64,000 nucleotides of DNA from an uncultured Duncaniella sp. (GTDB taxonomy: Bacteria; Bacteroidota; Bacteroidia; Bacteroidales; Muribaculaceae). This document shows, piece after piece, positions 36,598 to 45,773 of this stretch. Below the pieces are notes generated by a model. That model was not told the DNA's origin, searched no databases, and was given only the letters and a program-made list of their open reading frames with translations. The stretch's first letter is position 1, and every line of letters starts with the position of its first letter. Location of the stretch: assembly GCF_910577345.1 (NCBI RefSeq), contig NZ_CAJTMT010000007.1, forward strand, positions 51,871-115,870. The letters are read 5' to 3'. The position numbers and the translations under genes were made by a program.

Positions 36598-38880
36598 ATG
36601 GTTCTACGCCCTTTAGCGTTACTCACATCGATTTTCGGCCTTGCAGTCTTCTCTGCATCGGCTGTCACTGAAGCCAATCCCCCCACTCCTCGTATAAAAG
36701 AAGGTCCCGACACCCTTGCAATAGGCGAGGTCACGGTCACATCCATCAAACAGGCCCGTTCGCTTTTGCGTCAGCCGGTGTCTGTCACCACTTTGCGTCA
36801 GGGTGAGCTGGAGCGCTTGAATGTGTCCGGCATGAAGGGTGTTTCGGAGATTGCTCCCAATTTCTATATGCCTGAATACGGGTCGAGGATGACGGCCTCG
36901 GTCTATGTGAGAGGTATAGGTGCGAGAATCGATCAGCCTGCCGTGGGACTGAATGTCGACAATGTCCCGTATCTCAACAAGGATGCCTACGATTTCGACA
37001 TGCAGGACATACAGCGCATCGAGGTGTTGCGCGGTCCGCAGTCTACGCTCTACGGGCGCAACACGATTGCCGGACTCATCAATATTACCACACTTTCCCC
37101 GCTTCACTATCAAGGTGTGCGTGCGATGGCCGAGGCTGCGACCGGCAACAACTACCGTCTCGGACTCTCAGCCTACGGGCTGCTTTCCCGTGGATTGGGC
37201 ATGTCTGTCAGCGCCTACGGTGCCTATCGCGGAGGCTATTTCCGCAACACCTATAATGGAGAGCGGGCCGACCGTGAGAAAAACGGCTCCCTGAGATGGA
37301 AAACCTCATGGCGACCGGCCGACAATCTGCTGATTGAGAATGTGGCTTCCTACGGCCATTCTCGCCAGAGCGGCTATCCCTACGCCTTCGAGGAGACAGA
37401 AAAAATCAACTATAACGACACTTGCTTCTATAAACGTTCAACCTTCACCGACGGTCTGACCCTCAATTGGGTAACGCCCCATTTCACCCTCGCCTCAATC
37501 ACCGGATTCCAGTATGTCGACGACAATCTCACGCTCGACCAGGACTTCCTCCCTGAGAGCTATTTCACACTGACCCAGAAGCAGCACGACCGCAGTCTGA
37601 CGCAGGATGTCGTGATGCGCGGGTCGGTCGGAGGCTACAGTTGGCTTGCCGGAGTGTTCGGCTTCTATAAGTATGCCAACATGAGTGCTCCCGTCACATT
37701 CAAGGAGGACGGTATCGACAATCTGATTCTCCACAATGTCAATTCCCATCTTCCTGCGGGAATGCGTCTCGGGTGGGACCAGCCCGAACTGTTCCTCGGC
37801 TCGGATTTCACAAATCCGGTGAAGGGTGTGGCTCTCTACCATCAGAGTTCCTACGACTGGCGCAACTTCACTTTCGCTGCCGGACTGCGTCTTGACTATG
37901 AGCATACGTCCTTGAAATATCATAGCTACAGCACTGCATCATGCACGATGTATCGCGGAGAGCGACCCCTCGGTTCGGTCGGTGTAGAGATTGACGAGGC
38001 CGACAGATTGTCGCAGCATTTCACGCAGCTCCTGCCCAAGGTGAGCATCACCTACAATCTTCCTCACTCTGCCCTGTTCTTCTCGGTTTCCAAAGGCTAC
38101 AAGGCCGGAGGATTCAACACCCAGATGTTTTCCGAATTCCTCCAGCAGCGTCTGAAGGATGTGATGCAGGACAAGATGAACGAGATGATGGGCCGTCCTT
38201 CGGGTGACAACGACTATAATGTCGGTGCGCTTGTGAAATATCGCCCCGAAGTGTCGTGGAACTATGAACTCGGCGGACATTTCAGTGTCGACCACGGCCG
38301 AGTCTACTCCTCCTTCGCCCTCTTCCTCATCAACTGCCGCGATCAGCAGTTGACCATGTTCCCCAAAGGCACCACAACCGGACGCGTGATGGCCAATGCT
38401 GACCGCACCCGCAGCATGGGTGGTGAGTTCACCTTCGCCTACAATCCCACCCGCAACTGGGCCTTCAATCTCGCCTACGGCTACACCCACGCCACCTTCC
38501 GCAGCTTCAAGGTCGGTGAGGAGAGCTATGCCGGAAAGCATGTGCCTTACGCCCCTTCCAACACCCTCTATCTTGCCGCCACCTACCGCCATCCCCTCGA
38601 CAACCGCATCGTCAAAGGCATCAGCCTCACAGCCGACATGCGCGGCACGGGTTCCATCTACTGGGACGAGGCCAACACCTACAAGCAGCCATTCTATGCC
38701 GAGCTGGGTGCAAATCTGCGCTTCGACCTTCCGTGTGGATCGGTTGACCTCTGGGGCAAGAACCTGACCGACACCCGTTTCTCAACTTTCCGCTACGAGT
38801 CAATGTCCAACAGCTTCTTCCAGCGCGGTCTTCCGGTTCGCGGTGGAGTGACACTGCGTCTCGATTTCCAATCGCTCTAA
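36598..38880 (+). CDS. TonB-dependent outer-membrane receptor (non-SusC type)
   Basis: The 760-residue product has a signal peptide (MVLRPLALLTSIFGLAVFSASA), a TonB-box-like DTLAIGEVTVTS, a plug with RIEVLRGPQSTLYGRNTIAGLINI, and a barrel ending in the typical aromatic terminus (VTLRLDFQSL). The TonB-dependent receptor family imports siderophores, cobalamin or other rare substrates. No CarboxypepD domain and no SusD partner are present, so it is not a PUL SusC. The substrate cannot be told. I chose ATG 36598 because the -7 box lies at 36557-36564. The following lipoprotein gene is 177 bases away, so a shared operon is not certain. Confidence 0.92.
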   Translation: MVLRPLALLTSIFGLAVFSASAVTEANPPTPRIKEGPDTLAIGEVTVTSIKQARSLLRQPVSVTTLRQGELERLNVSGMKGVSEIAPNFYMPEYGSRMTASVYVRGIGARIDQPAVGLNVDNVPYLNKDAYDFDMQDIQRIEVLRGPQSTLYGRNTIAGLINITTLSPLHYQGVRAMAEAATGNNYRLGLSAYGLLSRGLGMSVSAYGAYRGGYFRNTYNGERADREKNGSLRWKTSWRPADNLLIENVASYGHSRQSGYPYAFEETEKINYNDTCFYKRSTFTDGLTLNWVTPHFTLASITGFQYVDDNLTLDQDFLPESYFTLTQKQHDRSLTQDVVMRGSVGGYSWLAGVFGFYKYANMSAPVTFKEDGIDNLILHNVNSHLPAGMRLGWDQPELFLGSDFTNPVKGVALYHQSSYDWRNFTFAAGLRLDYEHTSLKYHSYSTASCTMYRGERPLGSVGVEIDEADRLSQHFTQLLPKVSITYNLPHSALFFSVSKGYKAGGFNTQMFSEFLQQRLKDVMQDKMNEMMGRPSGDNDYNVGALVKYRPEVSWNYELGGHFSVDHGRVYSSFALFLINCRDQQLTMFPKGTTTGRVMANADRTRSMGGEFTFAYNPTRNWAFNLAYGYTHATFRSFKVGEESYAGKHVPYAPSNTLYLAATYRHPLDNRIVKGISLTADMRGTGSIYWDEANTYKQPFYAELGANLRFDLPCGSVDLWGKNLTDTRFSTFRYESMSNSFFQRGLPVRGGVTLRLDFQSL

Positions 38881-39057
38881 GCAACAGTAGGATTGAGTTT
38901 TTTAGTTTTTTAACTGAGAGGCTGCTAAAGGCTTATAATAATCGTCCTATTGCCTACGTTGATATAAAAATCGGGCCTAAACATCGACACATCTATCCCG
39001 ACAATAGCATCATTAACCCTGAAAACAACCCAAAAAGAAAATAAATCAACCAGCACT

Positions 39058-39978
39058 ATGAAGAAATACCTTCTTTCATTCGGCGTCCTTGCTGCCGCCA
39101 CCCTCTCTCTGACCTCCTGCCTCGGTTCCGGTAGCAATGATCAGAAATACACTTTCAACTACGGTCCCAGCAACTGCTTCAACCGTGTGGTTGACATGGA
39201 AACCGAGGAGACCTACATCGGTCTGAATCCGGCCTACAGCTTTGAGTTCAACATGTCGACCCAGTTGCTCAAGATCGAGATGTCAAATCTGAAGCTCGCC
39301 GCAGGCAATGGTCTTAGTATGCGTCTTCCCGACATGCCTTTCAAACTCGACACCAACGACGGCTTCTACACAGCCTCGGCCACTACACTCTCGCCCGTAG
39401 GCCAGACCTCGTCAATGCTCATCGAGGATTTCAACTTCCGTTCCTATCCTTTCCTTTCGGTCTATAATGTCAACTTCACTGTCGATGACCGCTACAAGGT
39501 GACCACCTATCCGATGCTGTCGACCTACTACGGTTCCATCTCCGCTACAAATCTCACTCCCGATGCCACAGAGACTTTCTACTCTGTGACCAACGACAAG
39601 GAGACATCCTATAAGGTTCTCATCAACCCTGAGAAGATGACCGCAATTCTCGCTGTATTCGGTGGCAAGTACTCCAAGAACATGACACGCTATGACTTTG
39701 CCGCCCGCGAGCTTCCCATCGTGCTTACCAACGACGGATATGTCATCTCGACCGATGCTGACGATGTGAAGGATCTTTACAGCCCCAATGTCGTTGAGTC
39801 AACAACCGCCAAGCCTCTTCCCGACTGCACTATCAGCAATATCCGTGTCAACGGTGTGCTCCGCACAGGTGCTTCAATCTCGTTTGACTGCAACCTCGGC
39901 GACCTTGGCAAATACTCAGTCCGCGCCACTCTCCGTTATCTCCTTTACGAGACAAACAATCCTTCCACCCAGCAGTGA
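39058..39978 (+). CDS. Lipoprotein of unknown function
   Basis: The 306-residue product has a lipoprotein signal with Cys21 (LSLTSCLGSG). The rest appears beta-rich with repeated short strands and no recognised motif. It could be a surface or periplasmic lipoprotein. It follows a TonB receptor at 177 bases and is closed by a strong terminator. I do not recognise the family. Confidence 0.75.
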   Translation: MKKYLLSFGVLAAATLSLTSCLGSGSNDQKYTFNYGPSNCFNRVVDMETEETYIGLNPAYSFEFNMSTQLLKIEMSNLKLAAGNGLSMRLPDMPFKLDTNDGFYTASATTLSPVGQTSSMLIEDFNFRSYPFLSVYNVNFTVDDRYKVTTYPMLSTYYGSISATNLTPDATETFYSVTNDKETSYKVLINPEKMTAILAVFGGKYSKNMTRYDFAARELPIVLTNDGYVISTDADDVKDLYSPNVVESTTAKPLPDCTISNIRVNGVLRTGASISFDCNLGDLGKYSVRATLRYLLYETNNPSTQQ

Positions 39979-40050
39979 TTACCCTTGATTTCCGGGTTGA
40001 ATCCTTCCGGAAATCATAGCCCCCGGGTAGCGAGGGGCATAGAAAATAAA

Positions 40051-40098
40051 AAGAAACCGAAGCCGGCATTGTTATTATCTTGCCGACTTCGGTTTCTT
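40051..40098. terminator. Strong bidirectional terminator hairpin
   Basis: AAGAAACCGAAG (40051-40062) plus CGGCA pairs with TGCCG plus CTTCGGTTTCTT (40087-40098), with A-rich sequence before and T-rich sequence after. Confidence 0.85.
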
Positions 40099-40176
40099 CT
40101 TATTTTATTGTCCGTTGTCCTTCCGGTGCAAAATATAGTTTAAATCTTTCCTCCTCGCCTCGTGGCGATGAGGAGT

Positions 40177-40547
40177 TCCGGATGGCAATTGGTTAGCTGC
40201 GATCCGGCCCTGAGTGTCCGCAGGACACTGATTTACTCGTAACCCCGTACATCGGAGCGCAGCGTAGATGTGCGGGGACAGAAACAGTAACAAGAAAAAG
40301 ATGTCCGACAGGACATCGATTTACAACACAGGATGGGAAAACACAAAGCATTACAATACCGCGCAGTAAAAAAAACAACCCTCGCAAAAAAAGCTCCACC
40401 ACTCCGTAAATCCGTGTCCTACCGGACACGATATTATAATCACTCCAGCACTCCCCGCACATCTACGCTGCGCTCCGATGTACGGGGTTACGAGTAAATC
40501 GGTGTCCTGCGGACACCCAGCTCCGGATGGTAATTGGTTAGCTGCGA
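40177..40547. repeat. TGTCC palindrome cluster 1 (REP/BIME-like), bounded by a 26-base direct repeat
   Basis: The core (40214-40516) holds a forward unit (GTGTCCGCAGGACAC, then GATTTACTCGTAACCCCG, then a hairpin CCCCGTACATC...GATGTGCGGGG), an inner half-unit (ATGTCCGACAGGACAT at 40300), an inverted half-unit (GTGTCCTACCGGACAC at about 40419) and an inverted full unit ending at 40516. The direct repeat containing CCGGATGG and GGTTAGCTGCGA flanks it at 40177-40202 and 40522-40547 with one mismatch. The same layout occurs at 57806-58136. No gene lies in 39979-40875. Confidence 0.8.
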
Positions 40548-40564
40548 AAAATTCGTAAATCTAT

Positions 40565-40848
40565 GAGAAAGGTACAGAAGGGCATAAGGCCAGAAGATAC
40601 AAAAGATTAATTTCGAGTAAATAATACAAAAGTCCCTATAACACGTACCGCATTAGCTTGAAGCGATATAACAAATTTGTTATATGATAGTCCCTATAAC
40701 GCGTTCTGCATTAACTTGAAGCAATCTGACAAATTTGTTATATGATAGTGACAGTAGTATAAATTATGATATAAATATTTTATAGCATAATCTACTTGAA
40801 AATTAATCTTTTGTATCTTCTGGCCTTATGTCCTTATGTACCTTTATC
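40565..40848. repeat. Long CATAAG inverted repeat (copy C1) with the 58-base units in its loop
   Basis: The left arm (40565-40622) and the reverse complement of the right arm (40790-40848) are nearly identical over about 58 bases, for example GGCCAGAAGATACAAAAGAT in both. Each arm is built from short units ending in AAG (ACATAAG, GACATAAG, GCCAGAAG, ACAAAAG). It lies between convergent genes. Confidence 0.85.
40631..40746 (+). repeat. Two tandem 58-base palindromic repeats
   Basis: Units 40631-40688 and 40689-40746 begin AGTCCCTATAAC and end TTATATGAT. Both carry AACAAATTTGTT-type palindromes; the first has the perfect 20-base ATATAACAAATTTGTTATAT. A third copy is inverted at 36204-36261. 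Confidence 0.9.
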
Positions 40849-40875
40849 AGCTATTTTACGGATTTCTATCCACTG

Positions 40876-42441
40876 TCATTTCCGGAGAGTGAGGTTGACG
40901 ATGGATTTTGCCGGTAGCTTCACCCGGAGAGAGCCTTTAGACATCTTGGCTCCGTCAAAGGGACGGATGCTTATTTTCTCTGCCTGACCGAAGTCATTGA
41001 AATCGTCGATATTCGCGGCTGTCAGGATTTCCCCTTTGACCTTTCCGGTTTTCACATCGGCGAGAGGTATGTTGACCTCCACCGGTTCGTTGAGATCGAT
41101 ATTGGTCAGTGTGATGTTGATTTCACCATCCTTTGTGGATGCTGTGGCGCTGACGGTCGGGACGTTGCGGTCGCCTCTCACCTTGCGTATGTCGGTCTTG
41201 ATGTCGAGGGGAATGACGGTTGCATTCTGATGCGGAGTGTACATCTTGAACACATAATATGTCGGGGTCAGTACCATCTGATCATCCTTTGTAAGAATCA
41301 TCGACTGAAGCACGTTGGCAATCTGGGCGATGTTGGCCATCTTGATGCGGTCGGTGTGGCGGTGGAACACGTTGAGGCTCAACGCGGCCACAAGAGCATC
41401 TCTCATAGTGTTCTGCTGGTAGAGGTGGCCTCTGACGGTACCCGGCTCCTCGTCCCACCATGTTCCCCATTCGTCGACAATCAGTCCGATGCGCTTCTTG
41501 GGGTCATAGACACCCATGATTGAATCGTGGCGGTTGATGACATCCTCTATTTCCAGACATTTGCCCATTGTCCAGTAGAAATCATCGTCGCTGAACTTTG
41601 TGGCCGCGCCCTTGCTTCCGTTCCAGCCAGCCACGGTGTAGTAGTGGAGCGAGAGGCCGTCCATCTGGCGGTTGGCGTTCTTCATCAGGACCTTGGTCCA
41701 GTTATAGTCATAGTCGCTTGCGCCTGATGCGATTTTGTAGAGCTTGTTGCCGTTGAAGTTGCGGCAATATGTCTGATATCGGCGATACTCGTTGCTGTAT
41801 GCTTCGGGAGTGAAGTTTCCGCCGCAGCCCCAGCTCTCGTTTCCGACACCGAGATATTTCAGTTTCCAGGGTTTCTCGCGGCCGTTTGCCTTGCGCTGTT
41901 TGGCCATCGGGCCATCCTCGGCGGTGATATATTCCACCCATTTTGCAAGTTCCTCAACAGTTCCGCTGCCGACGTTTCCGCTCAGATAGGGTTCACATTC
42001 GAGGAGTTCGCAGAGGTTGAAGAATTCGTGTGTTCCGAAGCTGTTGTCCTCGATGGTTCCACCCCAGTTGGTGTTGACCATCACGGGGCGGTTCTCTTTG
42101 GGGCCGATGCCGTCGGTCCAGTGATATTCATCGGCGAAACATCCGCCGGGCCAGCGCAACACGGGGACTTTCAGTTCCTTCAATGCACCCAACACGTCGT
42201 TGCGGTAGCCGGATGTGTTGGCTATCGGAGAATCCAGGCCTACCCACAGGCCTCCGTAGATGCAGGTGCCGAGATGTTCGGCGAACTGGCCGTAGATTTC
42301 AGCGGGGATGGTAAGGGTGGAGTCGATTGCGTCGAAGCGCGGAGTGACGGTCGCCTCGTTTGCCGCGGATGCGGTCAGGGCGGTTCCGGTCATCAGCATT
42401 GTCGCTGCGATGAACGGACCTTTTAGCAAAATCTTTTTCAT
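40876..42441 (-). CDS. Alpha-L-arabinofuranosidase, GH51
   Basis: The 521-residue product has a signal peptide (to about residue 26). GH51 motifs are clear: EIYGQFAEHLGTCIYGGLW (48-66), RWPGGCFADEYHW, acid/base Glu202 in GVGNESWG, and nucleophile Glu324 in IVDEWGTWWDEEP. The C-terminal beta domain is complete. The enzyme removes terminal alpha-L-arabinofuranosyl residues from arabinan, arabinoxylan or arabinogalactan, probably in the periplasm. It stands alone with its own good promoter rather than in the PUL, but could act on arabinose side chains of rhamnose-containing pectins. Confidence 0.95.
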   Translation of the reverse strand: MKKILLKGPFIAATMLMTGTALTASAANEATVTPRFDAIDSTLTIPAEIYGQFAEHLGTCIYGGLWVGLDSPIANTSGYRNDVLGALKELKVPVLRWPGGCFADEYHWTDGIGPKENRPVMVNTNWGGTIEDNSFGTHEFFNLCELLECEPYLSGNVGSGTVEELAKWVEYITAEDGPMAKQRKANGREKPWKLKYLGVGNESWGCGGNFTPEAYSNEYRRYQTYCRNFNGNKLYKIASGASDYDYNWTKVLMKNANRQMDGLSLHYYTVAGWNGSKGAATKFSDDDFYWTMGKCLEIEDVINRHDSIMGVYDPKKRIGLIVDEWGTWWDEEPGTVRGHLYQQNTMRDALVAALSLNVFHRHTDRIKMANIAQIANVLQSMILTKDDQMVLTPTYYVFKMYTPHQNATVIPLDIKTDIRKVRGDRNVPTVSATASTKDGEINITLTNIDLNEPVEVNIPLADVKTGKVKGEILTAANIDDFNDFGQAEKISIRPFDGAKMSKGSLRVKLPAKSIVNLTLRK

Positions 42442-42533
42442 GATTTAAGATGGTAAATTGTGATGATGCAGGGGATGGATTCCGGGGCCGGAAGAGTAGC
42501 GGTAGAGGTCATTTCCGCCCCTTTGGTTTACTG

Positions 42534-42564
42534 CAAACTTACCAATAATAAATCGTTTATGCAA
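42534..42564 (-). promoter_or_regulatory. Promoter of the GH51 gene
   Basis: On the minus strand TTG (42562-42564), a 20-base spacer and TAAGTTTG (42534-42541) match the Bacteroidetes consensus. The ATG is about 93 bases downstream. Confidence 0.7.
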
Positions 42565-42602
42565 CGGATTTTGCATTATCGCACCTTTTTGAGCGATTTG
42601 TG

Positions 42603-42630
42603 AACGTATCTTTGCAGAAAAAGATACGTT
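42603..42630. repeat. 11-base perfect inverted repeat upstream of the GH51 promoter
   Basis: AACGTATCTTT (42603-42613) and AAAGATACGTT (42620-42630) lie between the WYL gene stop and the GH51 -33 site. There is no T-run, so an operator is as likely as a terminator. It also contains TATCTTTG on the plus strand, but no plus-strand gene follows. Confidence 0.5.
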
Positions 42631-42669
42631 TGTGAATGAATTTTACCCCCTCCCCCTTCCGGGATTCGG

Positions 42670-43578
42670 TCAGTTGTCGGTTGCGTTCTCGTATTGAGCA
42701 AGGGCGTTGCGCAGACCGTCGGTGACCATCGCGCGGAGTTCGGGGGGCGAGATTACCTTCACATCCGCACCGAGCGAGAGCAGTTCCTGGACGAAGTCGG
42801 GGGTGAGACGCAGACGGTAGTGGAAGTCGGAAAATGAGTCGTGAATCTCCTCGCGCTGTGAATGGTGGAGCGGAAGGGCGCGGAGATACTTGGCCCGGCG
42901 TGCGGTGGCACGGATGACCACGGCGTGTGGCTCGGCCTGTGTGAAGACTATCCCGAAGGAGTCGCTGACGAATTTCTCGGCGTTGAAATCAGGGTCGATC
43001 GTGAAGGTCTCACTGCCGATAATCACGTCCTCCATGCGGTCAAGTGCGTAGGTCTTGATGATTCCGTCGCGTGTGTTGAGTCCGGTGACATACCATCGCT
43101 GGCGGAAGATTTTCAGGAAGTAAGGCTCGATGACCACGTCGCGTGTGGGATTGACGCGTGTGTATGGCCGGTAGGTGAAGTGGAGGGGCCGGCGTTCACG
43201 CAAGGCTGAAATGACCTGCGAGAGATACAGGCGCGCGGATGGGACATCCTCAAGGAAGATGGAGTCGGAGACATCTTTCACGGAGGAGAGCACGTTGCTC
43301 ATCGCGGCTGAGTTGAGCAGCCAGTCGGTGACACTTGCCTGATGGGAGTCGCCGGAGTCGATGTAGTATTCGTAGGTGGTCGGATTGCACTCGATGTTGA
43401 TGTTGAACAGTTCCTCGATGGCTCCCCTGTAGTTGTAGAAGGTGCGCCTCGGGAGTGGGTCGCCCTCGGAATAGGGCGATTGCATCCACAGCTCGTTGAG
43501 CTTTTCGCGGGTTATGGAGCCGTAGCGGCGTATGGTATCTATCAGCCAGATGTAGCGGGCGAGAAGGTTGCGTGACAC
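42670..43578 (-). CDS. WYL-domain transcriptional regulator
   Basis: The 302-residue product has an N-terminal winged helix (about 1-65, RYIWLIDTIRRYGSITREKLNELW) and a WYL domain (about 120-200, with RRPLHFTYRPY, EPYFLKIFRQRWYVTGL and KTYALDRMEDV) plus the WCX C-terminal part. WYL proteins are ligand-sensing DNA-binding regulators, often for DNA damage or defence, and in Bacteroidales often near metabolic genes. The target is unknown. It lies 123 bases after the antiporter gene on the same strand; the gap is a 14-base minisatellite. Confidence 0.9.
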   Translation of the reverse strand: MSRNLLARYIWLIDTIRRYGSITREKLNELWMQSPYSEGDPLPRRTFYNYRGAIEELFNINIECNPTTYEYYIDSGDSHQASVTDWLLNSAAMSNVLSSVKDVSDSIFLEDVPSARLYLSQVISALRERRPLHFTYRPYTRVNPTRDVVIEPYFLKIFRQRWYVTGLNTRDGIIKTYALDRMEDVIIGSETFTIDPDFNAEKFVSDSFGIVFTQAEPHAVVIRATARRAKYLRALPLHHSQREEIHDSFSDFHYRLRLTPDFVQELLSLGADVKVISPPELRAMVTDGLRNALAQYENATDN

Positions 43579-43590
43579 GGGGAGTTTTTT

Positions 43591-43701
43591 TAGTTTTGAG
43601 TTGTTAGTTTTGAGTTGTTAGATTTATCGCGGGGGGATGGGGTTGGGAGTTTTGAGTTGTTAGTTTTGAGTTGGGAGTTTTGAGTTGTTAGTTTTGAGTT
43701 G
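43591..43701. repeat. 14-base minisatellite AGTTTTGAGTTGTT
   Basis: About six imperfect head-to-tail copies (variants ending GGG) in two blocks, separated by a G-rich stretch. It fills the gap between the antiporter and WYL genes. Confidence 0.8.
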
Positions 43702-45021
43702 TCAGTTCAGCCTGCGGGGGAAGAGGAAGATGATGGAGAGTGCTATCATCGCTGCGAGTGCCCAGGGATAGTAGAGGTAGGGGAAGGGAGCCGCCGGAGA
43801 GATGCCGGCGAGCGATGTGGCCAGAAGGGTCTGTGCCCCGTATGGTATCAGGCATTGCACCACGCATGAGGCCGAGTCGAGCAGCGAGGCGCTCTTGCGG
43901 GGATCGATTCCGTAGCGTTCGGCAATGTCGCGTGAGATTCCTCCAACGGTGATGATTGCCACGGTGTTGTTGGCCGTGCAGAGGTTCACGATGCCCACGA
44001 GCAGTGCAAGTATTGCCTGTGCGCCCCGTCGGCCCGAGATGCGTGAGGTCAGTCCTTGCAGGAGGAACTGTATGCCCCCTGCAGCCTTGATGAGTCCGAG
44101 CATTCCGGCGGCGAGGAGGGTGATGATGATGAGGTCGCCCATCCCGTCGATACCGGAGCCTGCGAATGAGGCCATGTCAATGAGGCTTACACCGTTGATG
44201 ACTCCCATGATGATGGCGGTGAGTATGCCGAGCGAGAGGACTATAGTCACGTTGATTCCTGCAATGGCAGTGGCGAGCACGACTATATAGGGGAGGATGA
44301 GGAAGTAGTCACTCTCCCGGGCGAGGACAATCGGCGGGGTGTCCTGACCCATGATGATATATGCCCCCAATGTGATGAGCGCGGCCGGAAGCGCTATCCA
44401 GAGGTTGGCTTTGAATTTGTCGGCCATGTTGCATCCCTGTGAGCGCGTGGCCGCTATTGTCGTGTCGGATATGAACGAAAGGTTATCGCCGAAGAAGGCG
44501 CCTCCGAGCACGACCGCCACATAGAAGGCAGTGTTGGCGTCGGCTATCTGTGCGATTTCAACAGCGAGAGGCGTGAGGGCCACAACCGTGCCTACCGATG
44601 TGCCGACCGACAGGGATATGAAACATGCTGCGAAGAAGAGGGTTGGAATCACGAATTCCGGAGGGAAGAAGCGGAGGGTCAGATTGACGGTCGCGTCAAT
44701 AGCCCCTATTTCTTTTGCCACACTCGCAAAGGCCCCGGCAAGCACGAAGACCCATATCATGTAGAGGATGTTGAAGTGTCCGGCAGCGCGGGAGAAGGTC
44801 TCGATGCGTTCCATCAGAGGCCGTCCGCGATAGATAGCCACCGCCCACATCGAAGCCGCTACAAGCGCCACGGCTATCGGCATCTTGTAGAAATCGTCGA
44901 GTATGATTGAAACGGCCACATAGAGCAGCAGGAACACGATGACCGGCGAAAGCGCAAGCCACCCCTGCCCGGCAGGTATCCGTCGGTCGGTATCAATTGG
45001 CATTTGTTGGTGCATTTGCAT
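43702..45021 (-). CDS. Na+/H+ antiporter NhaC family protein
   Basis: The 439-residue product has about 11-12 hydrophobic helices. FISLSVGTSVGTVVALTPLA and GGAFFGDNLSFISDTTIAATRSQGC are hallmarks of the NhaC-type antiporters (PF03553), with buried Asp and Ser/Thr for ion transport. It sits in the inner membrane and exchanges Na+ (or an organic substrate in some relatives) for H+. It has a well-formed promoter. The ATG at 45021 is chosen; the nearby in-frame ATG five codons in would change only the cytoplasmic N-terminus. Confidence 0.9.
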   Translation of the reverse strand: MQMHQQMPIDTDRRIPAGQGWLALSPVIVFLLLYVAVSIILDDFYKMPIAVALVAASMWAVAIYRGRPLMERIETFSRAAGHFNILYMIWVFVLAGAFASVAKEIGAIDATVNLTLRFFPPEFVIPTLFFAACFISLSVGTSVGTVVALTPLAVEIAQIADANTAFYVAVVLGGAFFGDNLSFISDTTIAATRSQGCNMADKFKANLWIALPAALITLGAYIIMGQDTPPIVLARESDYFLILPYIVVLATAIAGINVTIVLSLGILTAIIMGVINGVSLIDMASFAGSGIDGMGDLIIITLLAAGMLGLIKAAGGIQFLLQGLTSRISGRRGAQAILALLVGIVNLCTANNTVAIITVGGISRDIAERYGIDPRKSASLLDSASCVVQCLIPYGAQTLLATSLAGISPAAPFPYLYYPWALAAMIALSIIFLFPRRLN

Positions 45022-45088
45022 GATTGTTTATGATAGACATTATTTGGGAATGGACATTATTTGGGGAGAGCATGACATTCATCCAACA

Positions 45089-45119
45089 CAAAAGTACGAT
45101 AATTCCGATAAGTCAACAA
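45089..45119 (-). promoter_or_regulatory. Promoter of the antiporter gene
   Basis: On the minus strand TTG (45117-45119), a 20-base spacer and TACTTTTG (45089-45096) fit the consensus. Confidence 0.7.
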
Positions 45120-45173
45120 ATTTGGAGTGAATTAACGGCCCCTCCCGACCGCATCCCTAATAAATACAACTAC

Positions 45174-45202
45174 GGTAGGGACGCTTTTCAAAGCGTCCGC
45201 AA
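45174..45202 (+). repeat. GGGACGC hairpin element, copy B1
   Basis: GGACGCTTTTCAAAGCGTCC is a near-perfect palindrome, preceded by GGTA and followed by GCAA. Identical copies lie at 45634-45662 and, inverted, at 45734-45761. Confidence 0.85.
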
Positions 45203-45249
45203 CATCAATCATCCTCCCTGAAAACATCCCACACCACCCCTATAAAAAC

Positions 45250-45285
45250 AAAAAACGCCCCTTTGTCTAAAAGGAACGCAGCGTT
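45250..45285 (-). terminator. Terminator of the 35-residue protein gene
   Basis: On the minus strand AACGC...CCTTT pairs with AAAGG...GCGTT, followed by six T's. It starts 20 bases after the stop at 45305. Confidence 0.65.
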
Positions 45286-45304
45286 GGGGATTTGGAAAAG
45301 AAAC

Positions 45305-45412
45305 TTACTTCTCCTGAGCATTCTTTACCTCATTAAGATAGAGTTCGGCTCTTGCGATGCAATAGCTTGCGGTGCGGAATGCGTTGGCAGCTTTTTTGAT
45401 GATGTTGTTCAT
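45305..45412 (-). CDS. Small protein of 35 residues, unknown function
   Basis: The frame reads MNNIIKKAANAFRTASYCIA and then RAELYLNEVKNAQEK. It is amphipathic and helical, with no signal peptide. Evidence for a real gene: a perfect -7 box about 84 bases upstream, a terminator 20 bases downstream, and clean codon use. I have an impression of similar short helical proteins in Bacteroidales, but cannot confirm a family. The promoter leader carries two direct repeats of AATAGAACCTAAAA (about 45428-45470). Confidence 0.6.
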   Translation of the reverse strand: MNNIIKKAANAFRTASYCIARAELYLNEVKNAQEK

Positions 45413-45495
45413 AATGATAAAGAATTAAATAGAACCTAAAATATAAAAAATTGAATAGAACCTAAAAAATTATCTCTTTCTCTTAAGAAACACCG

Positions 45496-45503
45496 CAAAG
45501 GTA
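45496..45503 (-). promoter_or_regulatory. -7 box of the 35-residue protein gene
   Basis: TACCTTTG on the minus strand, perfect. No -33 TTG is at the usual distance. The leader would be about 80 bases. Confidence 0.55.
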
Positions 45504-45633
45504 CAAAATGTTTTATAAATATGTTTTATAACATACGATTTTTAAAATATAAATTCACTAATTTTAACAAATAACCCAATTTCCAAAAGCCCAATCACCG
45601 AATTCCCAACCAACAAATATCCATTTACCGCCC

Positions 45634-45761
45634 GGTAGGGACGCTTTTCAAAGCGTCCGCAAAATGAATACATCCCGAAAAAGAAAACCATCCAATGCAA
45701 AAACCATCCGCGACAATGAATACCAATATTTATTTGCGGACGCTTTGAAAAGCGTCCCTAC
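45634..45761. repeat. Inverted pair of GGGACGC hairpin elements (B2 and B3)
   Basis: B2 (45634-45662) is in plus orientation and B3 (45734-45761) is its exact reverse complement over 28 bases, 71 bases apart. B3 abuts the minisatellite that follows. Confidence 0.85.
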
Positions 45762-45773
45762 AACCCATCCCCG

